Of a DNA stretch of 64,000 nucleotides, positions 62,917 through 64,000 are shown piece after piece. How positions within the stretch are numbered: the first letter of the stretch is position 1; each line of letters starts with the position of its first letter. The position numbers were made by a program, and so were the translations under genes. The DNA lies in contig CAWCNI010000002.1 in NCBI GenBank assembly GCA_963796915.1, positions 1,518,399-1,582,398 of the forward strand, read 5' to 3'. The DNA comes from JAENWD01 sp963796915 (GTDB taxonomy: Bacteria; Acidobacteriota; Vicinamibacteria; Vicinamibacterales; JAENWD01). Below the pieces are notes generated by a model that worked only from the letters and a program-made list of their open reading frames with translations, was not told the origin of the DNA and did not search any database.

Positions 62917-64000
62917 ATGCCTGACGCGAAGCCCCCCAGGGCCAAGCGCGACGTCATTACGTCGCTGCGCCAGCCCAAGGTCGCCGTGATGATGGCGCTC
63001 GGCTTTTCCTCCGGCCTGCCCTTCCTGCTGACGGCCAACACCTTCGGCTACTGGCTGCGCGACGAGGGCACCAGCCTCGTGGCGATCGGCCTCATCTCCT
63101 GGGTGGGCTTCGCCTAGCCTTCAAGGTGTACTGGTCGCCGCTGGTGGACCGGGTCGACCTCCCGCTGCTCGGGCGCCTGGGGCGAAGGCGCGGCTGGATC
63201 CTGCTGTGCCAGCTCGTCGTCGCCCTGGGCCTGCTGGGGATGTCGGCGGTGGGCGTTCCGGCGGCCTCGGGCCGATCGGTGCTTTCGCGCTGCTGACTGC
63301 CTTTGCCTCCGCGACCCAGGACATCGCGATCGACGCCTGGCGCATCGAGGCAGCCTCGGACGCCGAGGAGGTCGGCCTGATGACCTCGGCCGCGCAGCTG
63401 GGCTACCGCATCGCGCTGCTGATCACGGATGCGCCATCATCGCCGCGCAGCGCGTGGGCTGGCCGATCTCGTACGTGGCGATGGCGGTCGCTGATGGGGG
63501 TCGGCGTCGTCGCCACCTTCTTTGCCTTCGAGCCCTTGCGGGCGCACACGGTGCTGCTCAGCAAACCGCCGCTCGTGGAGCGCACGCGGGCTGCTCGACG
63601 CGGTCATCGGCCCTTTCGTCGACTTCTTCCGCAAGCACCGGATGGCCGGCGCTGGTGATCCTGTTATGGTCGGCGCTGTACCGCCTGCCGGACTTCGTCA
63701 TGGGGCCGATGTACAACCCCTACTACCACGACCTCGGCATCAGCAAGGACACGGTGGCCCTGGTGCGCGGCTCCTTCGGCCTGGTGGCCACCTTCGTCGG
63801 CCTCGCGGCGTCGGGCTTTGCGCGGTGCGCATGGGCATGCTGCCCACCCTGATCATCGGCCTGGTGCTGGAGGCCTCGGGCACGGGCGCCTTCGCGCTGC
63901 TGGCCTTCCACGTCGGACGCCACACGTTTGCCGTCGTGATGTCGCTCGACTCGTTCGCGCAGGCCTTTGCCGGCGTGGCACTGGTCACCTACATGTCGAG
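62917..64000 (+). pseudogene. ampG: AmpG-like MFS muropeptide permease, about seven frameshifts, cut by window end
   Basis: RQPKVAVMMALGFSSGLPFL, FKVYWSPLVDRVDLPLLGRL, AFASATQDIAIDAWRIEAAS, MGVGVVATFFAFEPLRA, YRLPDFVMGPMYNPYYHDLG and SLDSFAQAFAGVALVTYM are AmpG segments in order, but spread over three frames. Shifts fall near 63115, 63258, 63433, 63490, 63588, 63650 and 63823. Imports anhydro-muropeptides for recycling when functional. The density of lesions suggests low-quality sequence. Confidence 0.7.

Overview
The window is high-GC bacterial DNA that looks like Acidobacteriota, most likely a Vicinamibacteria-type lineage. This is inference from three things: several Ser/Thr kinases, including one with a C-terminal beta-propeller; an EF-Tu with a non-canonical switch I; and an RpoB with a zinc-finger insertion. 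No rRNA is present to settle the taxonomy.

Layout. 1-3.2 kb: end of ispD, then ispF, gltX and an rlmB-type rRNA methyltransferase. 3.3-9.1 kb: tRNA-Thr(TGT), tRNA-Tyr, tRNA-Gly, tRNA-Thr(GGT), tuf1, rpmG, tRNA-Trp, secE, nusG, rplK, rplA, rplJ, rplL. 9.1-17.8 kb: rpoB and rpoC, ending at a strong terminator. 18-27.9 kb: an Lnt/nitrilase-like membrane protein, then a tightly overlapping signalling operon (PP2C phosphatase, Ser/Thr kinase, two FHA proteins, a second kinase with a PEGA domain, and two exported TPR/PEGA/PDZ proteins). This block sits where many bacteria run directly from rpoC into rpsL. 27.95-32.7 kb: a structured leader, then rpsL, rpsG, fusA, tuf2. 32.8-49.6 kb: an uninterrupted S10-spc-alpha super-operon from rpsJ to rplQ, with secY, adk, map and infA, closed by a UUCG-loop terminator. 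49.7-64 kb: an accessory region of small membrane proteins, lipoproteins, a kinase, an XRE-cupin regulator, acetyltransferases and transporters. Seven of its genes carry frameshifts, whereas none is seen in the first 49.6 kb.

The most unusual feature is in the spacers of the translation operons. At least seventeen intergenic gaps hold tandem arrays of degenerate heptamers. Several sequence families occur (GAAGAAT, GGCTACG, CCCGGAG, GGCAGCG, GCAGGCT, CGCACTT), but the period is always seven. In most gaps a left array is followed by a right array of roughly reverse-complementary heptamers, so the transcript could fold into a long hairpin. Many arrays end directly at a near-constant ribosome-binding cassette (AAGGATCAGTA) ahead of the next start codon. 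Simpler palindromic hairpins follow the tRNA genes or precede fusA, tuf2 and rpmJ.

Other highlights are a zinc-finger insertion in RpoB whose cysteine spacing copies the RpoC N-terminal zinc domain, two nearly identical tuf genes whose codon style differs from their neighbours, a triple hairpin with a T-run between rplL and rpoB, and a dyad operator abutting the start of an XRE-cupin gene.
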